In this document: positions 18,003 through 25,320 of the stretch, piece after piece
Layout: every line of letters starts with the position of its first letter
Numbering within the stretch: the first letter of the stretch is position 1
Origin: Halovulum dunhuangense
GTDB taxonomy: Bacteria > Pseudomonadota > Alphaproteobacteria > Rhodobacterales > Rhodobacteraceae
Assembly (NCBI RefSeq): GCF_013093415.1
Contig: NZ_JABFBC010000001.1
Location: 1,550,001 to 1,614,000 of the forward strand
Reading direction: 5' to 3'
Length of the DNA stretch: 64,000 nt
Notes under the pieces: generated by a model
What the model was told of the DNA's origin: nothing
Database searches by the model: none
The model's input: only the letters and a program-made list of their open reading frames with translations
Translations under genes and position numbers: made by a program

Positions 18003-18098
18003 CGGTTTATGCCTGTGTCGATGGTATCGATGTCTCCTGACGCATGCGATCGGCGTGAGGGAGATGCGAGTGAGCTGTGCTTACATGCGGAACACGCT

Positions 18099-18128
18099 CC
18101 TACTTTGCCTCCGGCGCGCGGTTGTCAA
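18099..18128 (-). promoter_or_regulatory. Candidate promoter of the RND efflux operon
   Basis: On the minus strand a perfect TTGACA (18123-18128) is followed after 17-18 bases by a weak AAGTAG-type -10. The -35 match is strong and the -10 is poor, so it may need an activator. No obvious operator palindrome was found beside it. Confidence 0.35.
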
Positions 18129-18191
18129 GTCTGAAACGGTGTTTACGCGGGGGCAGCGGCGGGCCGGTGCTTGCGTGCAGCTAGGCGCTAA

Positions 18192-18209
18192 TTACATATG
18201 AATGTGTAA
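18192..18209. promoter_or_regulatory. Palindrome upstream of the DUF2892 gene
   Basis: TTACATATGAATGTGTAA is an 18-base imperfect palindrome (arms TTACATAT and ATGTGTAA, one mismatch), 46 bases before the DUF2892 start. YgaP-type DUF2892 genes are often controlled by ArsR-family sulfide or redox repressors that bind AT-rich palindromes like this. No such regulator is encoded in the window. Confidence 0.4.
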
Positions 18210-18255
18210 GAAGAAGCGGCATTTCCTGCCGCCTTTCTGGCCAAGGAGAAGTCAA

Positions 18256-18459
18256 ATGTCCATCGATCGCATCGTTCTGGCCTTTGCCGGCGGCATGGTT
18301 CTGCTGAGCCTTGCGCTGGGTCTGACCGTGTCGCCCTGGTTCTTCGCGCTGACCGCCCTTGTCGGCGCGAACCTGATGCAGTCGGCCTTTACCGGCTTCT
18401 GCCCGCTGGCGTTGGCGCTGCGCCGGCTTGGGGTGAAACCCGGCGTTGCCTTTCGGTAA
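18256..18459 (+). CDS. DUF2892 small inner-membrane protein
   Basis: A 67-residue protein made almost entirely of two membrane helices (IVLAFAGGMVLLSLALGLTV and PWFFALTALVGANLMQSAF), ending in GFCPLALALRRLGVKPG. This matches the DUF2892/YgaP-like membrane domain, in which the C-P pair near the C terminus (here GFCPL) is characteristic. In E. coli YgaP the domain is fused to a rhodanese; here it stands alone. A clear AAGGAG seven bases before ATG 18256 sets the start, so the longer open frame beginning upstream is not used. A role in sulfur handling is inference from the family. Confidence 0.85.
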   Translation: MSIDRIVLAFAGGMVLLSLALGLTVSPWFFALTALVGANLMQSAFTGFCPLALALRRLGVKPGVAFR

Positions 18460-18467
18460 GTCCGCGC

Positions 18468-18502
18468 GAAGTGCCTGAAACCGCTTTCCGGCCCGGCACT
18501 TC
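18468..18502 (+). terminator. Inverted repeat after the DUF2892 gene
   Basis: GAAGTGCC (18468-18475) pairs with GGCACTTC (18495-18502) across a 19-base loop, nine bases after the stop codon. It lacks a T run, so it is only a probable terminator. Confidence 0.35.
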
Positions 18503-18514
18503 TTGACTAGACAT

Positions 18515-18535
18515 CCTCCCGGACAAACCGGGAGG
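18515..18535 (+). promoter_or_regulatory. Hairpin that contains the cupin gene's Shine-Dalgarno site
   Basis: CCTCCCGG (18515-18522), loop ACAAA, CCGGGAGG (18528-18535): a perfect eight-base-pair stem. The 3' arm is the GGGAGG ribosome-binding site of the cupin gene, whose ATG is at 18542. Formed in the mRNA, it would hide the site and limit initiation. Confidence 0.55.
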
Positions 18536-18541
18536 AAGAAC

Positions 18542-18952
18542 ATGTCGGAGAACGGCAGCGCGGGCAGCATCGTCCGCGAGCAGGAGCGCCCGCGCGTCGC
18601 GCGGGGCGGTGGTGCAGCCACGGTGCAGATGGTCACCGCCGCGGCGGGCGCGCGGACGATGATCAACGGTTTCACCGACATTCCGCCAGGCGCGGGCATC
18701 CCGCTGCATTTCCATGACTGCGAGGAAAGCGTGCTCGTCGTCTCGGGGCGGGCGCTGGTGGAACTGGACGGCGTGCGCCACGAGGCCGAGGCGGGTTGCG
18801 TCACCTTCGTGCCCTCGGGCGTGCCGCACCGTTTCCTGAACCCGTCCGAGGCCGAGCCGCTGCGCATCTTCTGGACCTATGCCTCGGGCTCTGCCACCCG
18901 GACCCTGGTCGAGACGGGCGAGACCCGCCCGATCGCCACGGAAACGGAGTGA
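18542..18952 (+). CDS. Single-domain cupin protein
   Basis: A 136-residue cupin. The metal-binding motifs are clear: GIPLHFHDCEESVLVVSGRALVE style first motif with His-His-Glu, and FVPSGVPHRFLNPS as the second motif with the third His. There is no signal peptide and no DNA-binding domain. It is followed after five bases by an Ldh-family dehydrogenase, so the two probably act in one small-molecule pathway. The ATG at 18542 follows GGGAGGAAGAAC; this ribosome site sits inside a perfect hairpin. An upstream in-frame ATG at 18503 would bypass the hairpin but has no ribosome site. Substrate unknown. Confidence 0.85.
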   Translation: MSENGSAGSIVREQERPRVARGGGAATVQMVTAAAGARTMINGFTDIPPGAGIPLHFHDCEESVLVVSGRALVELDGVRHEAEAGCVTFVPSGVPHRFLNPSEAEPLRIFWTYASGSATRTLVETGETRPIATETE

Positions 18953-18957
18953 CGCCG

Positions 18958-19998
18958 ATGCCTATTCATGTGCAACCAGATGCGCTTCGCCAATTCGCCA
19001 CGCAATCCTACGCCGCGCTCGGCATGCCCGAGGAAACCGCGGCGCTGGTCGCCGACACGCTGGTGCAGGCCGACATGTGGGGCCACCAGTCCCACGGCGT
19101 GATGCGCCTGTTCTGGTATGGCGCGCGGCTGGAAAGCGGCGCGATGAACCCGAATGCCGAGCCCGAGCTTGCCGGGCTGGGCGGGCTGATGACCATGGAC
19201 GGGCGCGACGGGGTGGGCCAGCTCATCGCCCTGCGCGCCATGGAAGCGGCCATCGCGGGCGCGAAGAAGCACGGCATCGCAGCCGTCGCGGTGCGCAATG
19301 CGGGCCATTTCGGCACCGCGATGTATTTCACGCGGATGGCCGCGCGGGCGGGCTGTCTGGGTTATCTCTGCGCCAATGCCAGCCCCGCCATGGCGCCCTG
19401 GGGCGGCATGAAGAAGCGCATCGGCACCAACCCCTGGTCGTGGTCGGCGCCCGCGGGGCGCTATGCCCCGATGATGCTGGACATCGCCAACACCGCGGTC
19501 GCCCGCGGCAAGCTGTATCTCGCGAAGCAGCGCGGCGAGAAGATCCCCGAGACCTGGGCGATGGATGCCGAGGGGCGGATCACCACCGATCCCGCCGCCG
19601 GGATCGAGGGCACGATCCTGCCGATGGCGGGCCACAAGGGCTATGCGGTTGCGACCATCGTCGACGTGCTGTCGGGCGTGCTGTCGGGATCCGGCTTCGG
19701 TGCGTCGATCACCGGGCCCTACACGCCCGAGGGGCGCAGCGGCTGCGGGCACCTGGCGCTGGTCATCGACATTGCCGCCTCGCGCCCGCTGGCCGAGTTC
19801 GAGGCCGACATGGAACGGCTGATCGAGGAGTTGAAGGCGACCCCGCGCCAGCCCGGCGTGGACGAGATCTTCTATCCCGGCGAGATCGAGGCGCGGAACG
19901 CCGCCCGCGCCGCGGCCGAGGGGATCCTGCTGCCCGACGCCACGGCAGACGAGCTTCGCGCCCGTGGCGCGGCGCTGGGCGTGACGGCGCCGTTCTGA
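18958..19998 (+). CDS. Ldh family (malate/L-lactate-type) NAD(P) oxidoreductase
   Basis: A 346-residue member of the Ldh/YlbC/ComC dehydrogenase family, distinct from Rossmann-type lactate dehydrogenases. Family motifs include ADMWGHQSHGVMRLFWYG with the catalytic His, AVRNAGHFGTAMYFTRMAA, RIGTNPWSW and LPMAGHKGYAVATIVDVLSGVLSG. Such enzymes reduce or oxidise 2-oxo/2-hydroxy acids, ureidoglycolate, delta-1-piperideine-2-carboxylate or delta-1-pyrroline-2-carboxylate; these motifs do not separate the options. The cupin just upstream is likely co-transcribed. Confidence 0.85.
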   Translation: MPIHVQPDALRQFATQSYAALGMPEETAALVADTLVQADMWGHQSHGVMRLFWYGARLESGAMNPNAEPELAGLGGLMTMDGRDGVGQLIALRAMEAAIAGAKKHGIAAVAVRNAGHFGTAMYFTRMAARAGCLGYLCANASPAMAPWGGMKKRIGTNPWSWSAPAGRYAPMMLDIANTAVARGKLYLAKQRGEKIPETWAMDAEGRITTDPAAGIEGTILPMAGHKGYAVATIVDVLSGVLSGSGFGASITGPYTPEGRSGCGHLALVIDIAASRPLAEFEADMERLIEELKATPRQPGVDEIFYPGEIEARNAARAAAEGILLPDATADELRARGAALGVTAPF

Positions 19999-20004
19999 AT
20001 AAGG

Positions 20005-20028
20005 GGCGCCGGGGGCTACTCCGGCGCC
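20005..20028. terminator. Hairpin between convergent genes
   Basis: GGCGCCGG (20005-20012) pairs perfectly with CCGGCGCC (20021-20028) across an eight-base loop. It overlaps the last codons of the minus-strand gene and follows the Ldh gene by six bases. No T run. Confidence 0.45.
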
Positions 20029-20648
20029 AGTTCGCGGAACATCGCGGGCAGCCGCGCCTCGGGCACCCGGCGCAACGAGTAGTAGACCGGGCCGACCGGG
20101 TCGGGCAGTTGCACGCGGAATTCCAGGCTGTCGCCGCCGCAGTAATAATCCATCTCGGGCGCGAAACCGCTGGCCGGGCCCATGCCCGGCGAGACGAAGG
20201 TCGTGGCGCTGCCGCCGCTCGAGCTGACGGCCTCGGTCCTGAGCATCACCTCGGATGGGGGGATGGTGCAGAAGCTGAGCCTGTCCCCCTCGGTCATCAG
20301 GCGCCCCACGGCGGTCGGGATCGCCAGGTCCATCGCCACCTGCGTGCTGCCTTCGTCGGTCACGTCTTCCCAGCTCAGGTTCTGGTGCAGCGGCATGGTG
20401 ACGTAAAAGCCGTCGCGGTAGATGCTTATGCCCAGAAGCGCGGGCATCGGCGGGAACACGACCCGCGAGGTCCCCGGCGGGGTCATGCGCTCCAGCATCG
20501 CGGTCATCGCCTCGGCCGCCGTGTTCTGGCCGATCCAGTGCCCGGCAAGGCAGGGATCGGGCGCGGGCGTCGCGGGTGGGCATAGCTCCTGCGCGCGGGC
20601 GCCGGTGGCGATCAGGCCAAGCAGGGCAAGGCAGGACAGTCGCAGCAT
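20016..20648 (-). CDS. Secreted protein of unknown function
   Basis: A 210-residue protein with a clear signal peptide (MLRLSCLALLGLIATGARA, cleavage before QELCPP). The mature part contains four cysteines (ELCPP, DPCLAG, FCTIPP, YYCGG), which could form disulfides in the periplasm. I recognise no domain. It has blocks resembling carbohydrate- or lipid-binding beta-sheet proteins (SIYRDGFYVTMPLHQNLSWED, FRVQLPDPVGPVYYSLRRV), but that is not enough to assign a family. A strong GGAGG site sits six bases before ATG 20648. It is monocistronic between a convergent Ldh gene and the divergent trmO. Confidence 0.7.
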   Translation of the reverse strand: MLRLSCLALLGLIATGARAQELCPPATPAPDPCLAGHWIGQNTAAEAMTAMLERMTPPGTSRVVFPPMPALLGISIYRDGFYVTMPLHQNLSWEDVTDEGSTQVAMDLAIPTAVGRLMTEGDRLSFCTIPPSEVMLRTEAVSSSGGSATTFVSPGMGPASGFAPEMDYYCGGDSLEFRVQLPDPVGPVYYSLRRVPEARLPAMFRELAPE

Positions 20649-20770
20649 GGAACGCCTCCTCTCGGGGCGACGGTAACATGAAAGCTGTCGGTTCCGAAGC
20701 GGTGGGCCGGGCTTGCGCGTGGCCCTGAACCGGGCAAGATGGAGAGCGATCAGCAGAAGGACAGATACAG

Positions 20771-21241
20771 GTGAGCGACCGCCAGGCCATCCGCCCGCAC
20801 GAGATCGCGACCGATGCGCCGCTTCCCCGCGATGCCAGCATCGCCTTCATCGGGGTGATCCGCACGCCCTGGACGCGGCGCGAGGACTGCCCGCACCAGG
20901 GCAAGCCCGACGGGCCGGAATGCGTGATCGAACTGACCCCGCCCTGGGACCGGGCGCTTGACGGGATCGAGGGGTTCGACACGATCGAGGTGTTCTACTG
21001 GCTGCACCTGTCGCGCCGCGACCTGCTGGTCCAGAACCCGCGCCACGCCAACGCGCCGCGCGGCACCTTCTCGTTGCGCTCGCCGATCCGGCCGAACCCG
21101 ATCGGTGCCAGCACCGTGCGGCTGGTGCGGCGCGACGGGCCGCGGCTGGTGGTGCGCGGGCTCGAATGCGTGGACGGCACGCCGCTGATCGACCTCAAGC
21201 CCGATCACTGCCACTACACGCCGCCGAAAGCGGGGGACTAG
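20771..21241 (+). CDS. trmO: tRNA m6t6A37 methyltransferase
   Basis: A 156-residue TsaA/YaeB-family enzyme that adds a methyl group from S-adenosylmethionine to the N6-threonylcarbamoyl group of adenosine 37 in tRNA-Thr. Hallmarks are IGVIRTPWTRREDCPHQG, GFDTIEVFYWLHLSRRDLL, RGTFSLRSPIRPNPIGAST and GTPLIDLKPDH. It has the minimal TsaA fold without the C-terminal extension of E. coli TrmO. The start codon is GTG (20771). Its TAG stop lies in a CTAG shared with the stop of the convergent TRAP gene, so the two coding regions overlap by four bases. Confidence 0.9.
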   Translation: MSDRQAIRPHEIATDAPLPRDASIAFIGVIRTPWTRREDCPHQGKPDGPECVIELTPPWDRALDGIEGFDTIEVFYWLHLSRRDLLVQNPRHANAPRGTFSLRSPIRPNPIGASTVRLVRRDGPRLVVRGLECVDGTPLIDLKPDHCHYTPPKAGD

Positions 21242-23208
21242 GTCTCGGCCCGCCCCGAAAGCGCCGGGTGGGTCCAGCTTTTCCCCGCGCGCCAGTTGAG
21301 CGCCAGCACCACGAGGATCAGGGCCGCGCCGGCGGCCTCGATGCCGATGTCGGGCCAGAAGATGGCGACCGTGCCCGGGACGATCGCCAGCCGCTGCCAG
21401 AGCGGCATGGGCGCCCAGAGGAACCCCTCGAGGGCGGCGGCGAAGGCCGTGAGCGCGATGATCGCGATGATCCCGTTCCACAGCACCAGCGGCAGCGGGC
21501 CGCCCAGGATGATCGACTCGTTGTAGACCATGAACATCGGGATCAGATACAGGCCCTTGGCGTATTTCCAGGCCTGGACGCTGGTCTCCATCGGTTTCGA
21601 TCCGGCGATGGCCGCCCCCGCGAAGCCCGCCAGCGCCACGGGGGGTGTCACGTTCGAGTCCTGCGAGTACCAGAACACCACCAGATGCGCGATCAGCAGC
21701 GGCACGCCGAACTCGCTGGTCAGCGCAGGGCCCACCAGGATGATCAGCACGATATAGGCCGCCGTCACCGGCAGCCCGAGACCCAGGATAAGGCTGGCCA
21801 GCAGCACCAGGATCAGCGCGAGGAACAGGTTGCCGCCCGAGAAGGCCAGCATCATGGCCGAGAATTTCAGCCCCAGCCCTGTCAGGCCGACGACGCCCAC
21901 GATGATGCCCGCGACCGCGCAGGCCATCGACACCGCGACCGCGTTGCGCGCGCCAAGCTCCAGCGCCTGAAGCGTCTTTTCCACTCCCGCGCGGCAGAGC
22001 GCGACAAAGCCCGCCGCCGTGGGGCCGCCTGCGGCAAAGGTCCACAGCGCGCGGGCGGCGGCGGCGCCCACCACGGCGAGGATGGCGTAGAAGCCCACCC
22101 GCATCGGCGAATAGCCCGCGATCAGCAGCCAGGTCAGCGCCACCAGCGGCAGCAGGAAATGCCAGCCTTCGGCCAGCACCTGGCGCACGCGCGGCAACTC
22201 TTCCGACGGAAGGCCCGTCATGCCCTGCTTCACGGCGGCGATATGCACCAGAAGATAGACCGCGCCGAAATAGAGTACGGCCGGGAAGATCGAGACGAGA
22301 ACGATGTCGATGTAAGGAACGCGCGTGAACTCGGACATCAGGAAGGCGCCTGCCCCCATCAGCGGCGGCATGATCTGCCCGCCGGTGGAGGCGGCCGCCT
22401 CGATCCCGCCGGCCTGCGCCGGGCGGTAGCCGAGGCGCTTCATCAGCGGGATGGTGAAGGCACCGGTCGTCACCACGTTGGCGATGGCCGAGCCCGAGAT
22501 CGAGCCCATGCCCGCCGAGGCGATCACCGCGGCCTTGGCCGGCCCGCCGCGCTGGCGGCCCGTGGCGGCATAGGCGAGGTCGATGAAGAACTTGCCCGCG
22601 CCGGTGACTTCCAGAAAAGCGCCGAACAGCACGAAGACGAAGATGAAGGTGGCGGCCACGCCCATCGGCAGGCCGAAGATGCCCTCGGCGCCCAGGGTCA
22701 GCTGGCTTGCCAGCCGCTCGATCGAATAGCCGCGATGGTTCAGGATGCCCGGCAGCCAGTCGGCGAGGAACGGCAACTCGCCCCGGCTGCCCGCCAGCGC
22801 ATAGAGCACGAAGACCGCCCCGATGATGGTCATGCCAAGGCCCACGGCCCGGCGCGCGGCCTCCAGCACCACGATGGTGGTGATGATGCCCACCGTCACG
22901 TCGATCTGGCGCGGGATGATCTGGTTCGCGATGGTGTCGATGTTCATGGGCAGCCACGCGCCCACCAGCACGCCGCAGGCGATGAGCGGCAGGTCGATGG
23001 CCCAGCCCAGCGCGCCGCGCGGCTTGTTCTGCCCCCAGACCGGGAAGATCAGGAAGGTCAGGACAAGGATGAAGCCCAGGTGGATCGGGCGCTGGAAGAA
23101 CAGCCCCAGCGGCTGGATCCCCGCCCCGTAAAGCTGGAAGACCGATAGCGCGATGGCAACGGCGGCGGTGATGCGCAGCACGAGCCGCGGTTGGGCCTGG
23201 GGGGTCAT
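21238..23208 (-). CDS. TRAP transporter fused permease (4TM/12TM), TAXI type
   Basis: A 656-residue inner-membrane protein in which the small (DctQ-like) and large (DctM-like) TRAP subunits are fused, the normal form for TAXI systems. About 16-18 hydrophobic helices are visible. The core carries AAVIASAGMGSISGSAIANVVTTGAFTIPLM and AAASTGGQIMPPLMGAGAFLM-type signatures of the DctM superfamily. It drives solute uptake with an ion gradient, using the TAXI binding protein encoded two genes upstream. Its start overlaps the DUF1850 gene by four bases and its stop overlaps trmO. Confidence 0.9.
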   Translation of the reverse strand: MTPQAQPRLVLRITAAVAIALSVFQLYGAGIQPLGLFFQRPIHLGFILVLTFLIFPVWGQNKPRGALGWAIDLPLIACGVLVGAWLPMNIDTIANQIIPRQIDVTVGIITTIVVLEAARRAVGLGMTIIGAVFVLYALAGSRGELPFLADWLPGILNHRGYSIERLASQLTLGAEGIFGLPMGVAATFIFVFVLFGAFLEVTGAGKFFIDLAYAATGRQRGGPAKAAVIASAGMGSISGSAIANVVTTGAFTIPLMKRLGYRPAQAGGIEAAASTGGQIMPPLMGAGAFLMSEFTRVPYIDIVLVSIFPAVLYFGAVYLLVHIAAVKQGMTGLPSEELPRVRQVLAEGWHFLLPLVALTWLLIAGYSPMRVGFYAILAVVGAAAARALWTFAAGGPTAAGFVALCRAGVEKTLQALELGARNAVAVSMACAVAGIIVGVVGLTGLGLKFSAMMLAFSGGNLFLALILVLLASLILGLGLPVTAAYIVLIILVGPALTSEFGVPLLIAHLVVFWYSQDSNVTPPVALAGFAGAAIAGSKPMETSVQAWKYAKGLYLIPMFMVYNESIILGGPLPLVLWNGIIAIIALTAFAAALEGFLWAPMPLWQRLAIVPGTVAIFWPDIGIEAAGAALILVVLALNWRAGKSWTHPALSGRAET

Positions 23209-23675
23209 CCGTCCTCTCCGGGGTGAAGTGCGATGGTCACGCGTTGCCGCGGGGCACGGGCGCTGAGCGAGATCTCGGCATCACCCGCGCGCAGCCTGTG
23301 ATCGACCTCGGGGCCGCCGGGGCGCAGGACATAGGCATTGCCGGGGACGGGCTCGTCGATATCGAGGATCCAGTATCCGCCCATGCCGTCCGAGACCTGC
23401 CGCCCGCGTCCGGGGATGTGGTCAAGGCCGGCGGCGAAGTCGGGCAGGTGCGAGTCGGTCAGGACCATGTGCCCGCCGCGGTTCGCGTAGCGGTCCTCGA
23501 CCTCGAAGCCTTTCACGGAATGGTTCCAGAGCACGCTCCAGCCTTCGCCTTCGGGGATATCCAGCCGGGCGATCTGGGTGCCGTCGGGCAGGGTGGCCGT
23601 CAGCGTGCCCGCCACGGCCGGTGTCGCGAGAAGAAGGGCGGCCCCGAAGAGCCGCCCCGCCATGGCCCGGATCAC
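23205..23675 (-). CDS. DUF1850 protein of a TAXI-TRAP operon
   Basis: A 156-residue protein with a signal sequence (RLFGAALLLATPAVAG). The region WSVLWNHSVKGFEVEDRYANRGGHMVLTDSHLP matches DUF1850, a small family regularly encoded beside TAXI-TRAP permeases and of unknown role. It is locked between the binding protein and permease genes by four-base overlaps at both ends, so it is made in step with the transporter. The likely location is the periplasm or outer face of the inner membrane, perhaps assisting assembly. Confidence 0.85.
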   Translation of the reverse strand: MIRAMAGRLFGAALLLATPAVAGTLTATLPDGTQIARLDIPEGEGWSVLWNHSVKGFEVEDRYANRGGHMVLTDSHLPDFAAGLDHIPGRGRQVSDGMGGYWILDIDEPVPGNAYVLRPGGPEVDHRLRAGDAEISLSARAPRQRVTIALHPGEDG

Positions 23676-24631
23676 GGGCGCAGGTTGTCAGGGATCGTCG
23701 CGCCGATTTCCTCGTAGTAGCGGATGGCGCCGGGATGCAGCGGAACCGGGGTCGCGACCATGGTGAACTCGACCGTGGTCTCGTTCGCGGCCGGGTGGAC
23801 GGCGCGCAGATCGGCGATGTTCTCGAACATGGCCTTGGTCACGGCATAGGCCAGGTCATCCGACATGTCGGCCGAGACGACCAGCACGTTCGGGATCCCG
23901 ACGGTGGGGGTGTCGCTGTCGACGCCTTCATACATGCCGGCCGGCAGCGGCAGCGGGGCAAAGGTCGGGTCCGCCTCGCGGGCGGCGGTGATCTCTTCCT
24001 CGCTCAGCGGGATTATCCGGATGCCCGTGGTCGTGGCGAGGTTCAGGATCGACGAGGTGGGGGCGCCCACGCTCCAGAAGCCCGCATCGATGTCGCCGTC
24101 GCGCAGCGCGTCGGCCGTTTCGTTGAAGTTCAGGCGCTGGGCGTCGAAATCGTCGAAGGAGATGCCGTTCGCCGCAAGCAGCGTCTGCGCGTTCACCTCG
24201 GTGCCGGAACCCGGGGCCCCGACCGAGACGCGCTTGCCGGCCAGATCGGCGATCGACTGGATGTCGCTGTCGGCCAGCACCACCAGCTGGACCATGTTCG
24301 CATAAAGCGACGACAGGGCGCGCGTCGCCTCGATCTGCTGGCCCTCGAAGCGGCCCGTCCCGAGATAGGCCTGCTGCACGGTGTCGGCCAGCGCGATGGC
24401 GAAGTCCGCGTCGCCGGTGGCGATGAGGCCCATGTTCTCGACCGATGCGCCTGTCACCTCGGCGGTCGCGGAATAACCCTCGACATGGTTGTTGATGATC
24501 TCGGCCAGGCCGCCGCCCATCGGATAATAGACGCCGCCGGTACCGCCGGTCGCCACCGAAAGCTGCTCCTGCGCGATGGCCGGAGAAGCCGCGACAATGG
24601 CTGCCGCAGCAATGGTCTTGAAAAGGTTCAT
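23672..24631 (-). CDS. TAXI-family TRAP solute-binding protein
   Basis: A 319-residue periplasmic binding protein with signal peptide (cleavage after SPAIAQ). The TAXI signature is plain: QLSVATGGTGGVYYPMGGGLAEIIN, then GKRVSVGAPGSGTEVNAQTLLAANG and GDIDAGFWSVGAPTSSI. TAXI proteins capture carboxylates such as glutamate or 2-oxoglutarate-like acids in the few studied cases; the ligand here is not predictable. It is the first gene of the three-gene operon, with GGGAGG six bases before its ATG and a good sigma70-type promoter 25 bases upstream. Confidence 0.92.
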   Translation of the reverse strand: MNLFKTIAAAAIVAASPAIAQEQLSVATGGTGGVYYPMGGGLAEIINNHVEGYSATAEVTGASVENMGLIATGDADFAIALADTVQQAYLGTGRFEGQQIEATRALSSLYANMVQLVVLADSDIQSIADLAGKRVSVGAPGSGTEVNAQTLLAANGISFDDFDAQRLNFNETADALRDGDIDAGFWSVGAPTSSILNLATTTGIRIIPLSEEEITAAREADPTFAPLPLPAGMYEGVDSDTPTVGIPNVLVVSADMSDDLAYAVTKAMFENIADLRAVHPAANETTVEFTMVATPVPLHPGAIRYYEEIGATIPDNLRP

Positions 24632-24657
24632 TTCATGCCTCCCAGATGAACGCAGCG

Positions 24658-24685
24658 ACTATAGCATCCATGATATCCGTGCCAA
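24658..24685 (-). promoter_or_regulatory. Sigma70-type promoter of the TAXI-TRAP operon
   Basis: Minus strand: TTGGCA (24680-24685), a 16-base spacer, then TATAGT (24658-24663). It predicts a leader of about 20 bases before ATG 24631. This is one of the best consensus matches in the window. Confidence 0.6.
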
Positions 24686-24856
24686 CCCTTGTAGGCTTCG
24701 GCGGCGCCACGACCGCGGGGGTGTTTCCGAACGGGGGACGCTTCGTCACGCAGTCGCGACTTTCGGATTGCCGCAACAGGCTTATGCTGTGCGCCAGCGA
24801 ATTCCTGCGAGCCGGGGCGTGCCGCGGCCCGTGGATCAGCCAGAGAAAGGATTTTC

Positions 24857-25318
24857 ATGGCCTATACCATTTCCGTGAACGGCGAGGCGCGCAGCGTCGA
24901 TGCGGCGCCGGGAACGCCGCTACTGTGGGTGCTGCGCGACGAGTTGAGCCTTACGGGGACCAAATTCGGCTGTGGCGTCGCCGCCTGCGGCGCCTGCACC
25001 GTGCATCTGGACGGCGCGCCGGTGCGCTCGTGCCAGACGCTCATCGAGGATGTGGGTGACGCCGCCATCACCACGATCGAAGGGGTCGAGGGCCGCGCCG
25101 CCGCCGCCGTGCAGCAGGCCTGGGCGGAACTGGACGTCGTGCAGTGCGGCTATTGCCAGTCGGGCCAGATCATGTCGGCCGTGGGGCTTCTGACCGAAAC
25201 CCCGAAGCCCGGCGTCGAGGAGATCGACAGCTACATGTCCGGCAATGCCTGCCGCTGCGCGACCTACCAGCGGATCCGCGCCGCGATCCAGCGCGCATCC
25301 CAGATCATGGAGGCCTGA
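24857..25318 (+). CDS. [2Fe-2S] subunit of a molybdenum hydroxylase (IorA-like)
   Basis: A 153-residue electron-transfer subunit with two [2Fe-2S] clusters. The plant-ferredoxin-type cluster is in FGCGVAACGACTVHLDG plus a Cys in VRSCQTL; the second, helical cluster uses CGYCQSGQ and CRCATYQRI. Order and length match the small subunit of isoquinoline 1-oxidoreductase-type enzymes, which have no FAD subunit and pass electrons to a membrane acceptor. It is followed after two bases by the molybdopterin subunit. AGAAAGGA precedes the ATG. The substrate is unknown; N-heterocycles and aldehydes are known for the family. Confidence 0.9.
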   Translation: MAYTISVNGEARSVDAAPGTPLLWVLRDELSLTGTKFGCGVAACGACTVHLDGAPVRSCQTLIEDVGDAAITTIEGVEGRAAAAVQQAWAELDVVQCGYCQSGQIMSAVGLLTETPKPGVEEIDSYMSGNACRCATYQRIRAAIQRASQIMEA

Positions 25319-25320
25319 GC

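Noticed and set aside
21166-23148. A 660-codon plus-strand frame opposite the TRAP permease
   Set aside because: Same shadow composition; the minus-strand frame has membrane helices and DctM motifs.
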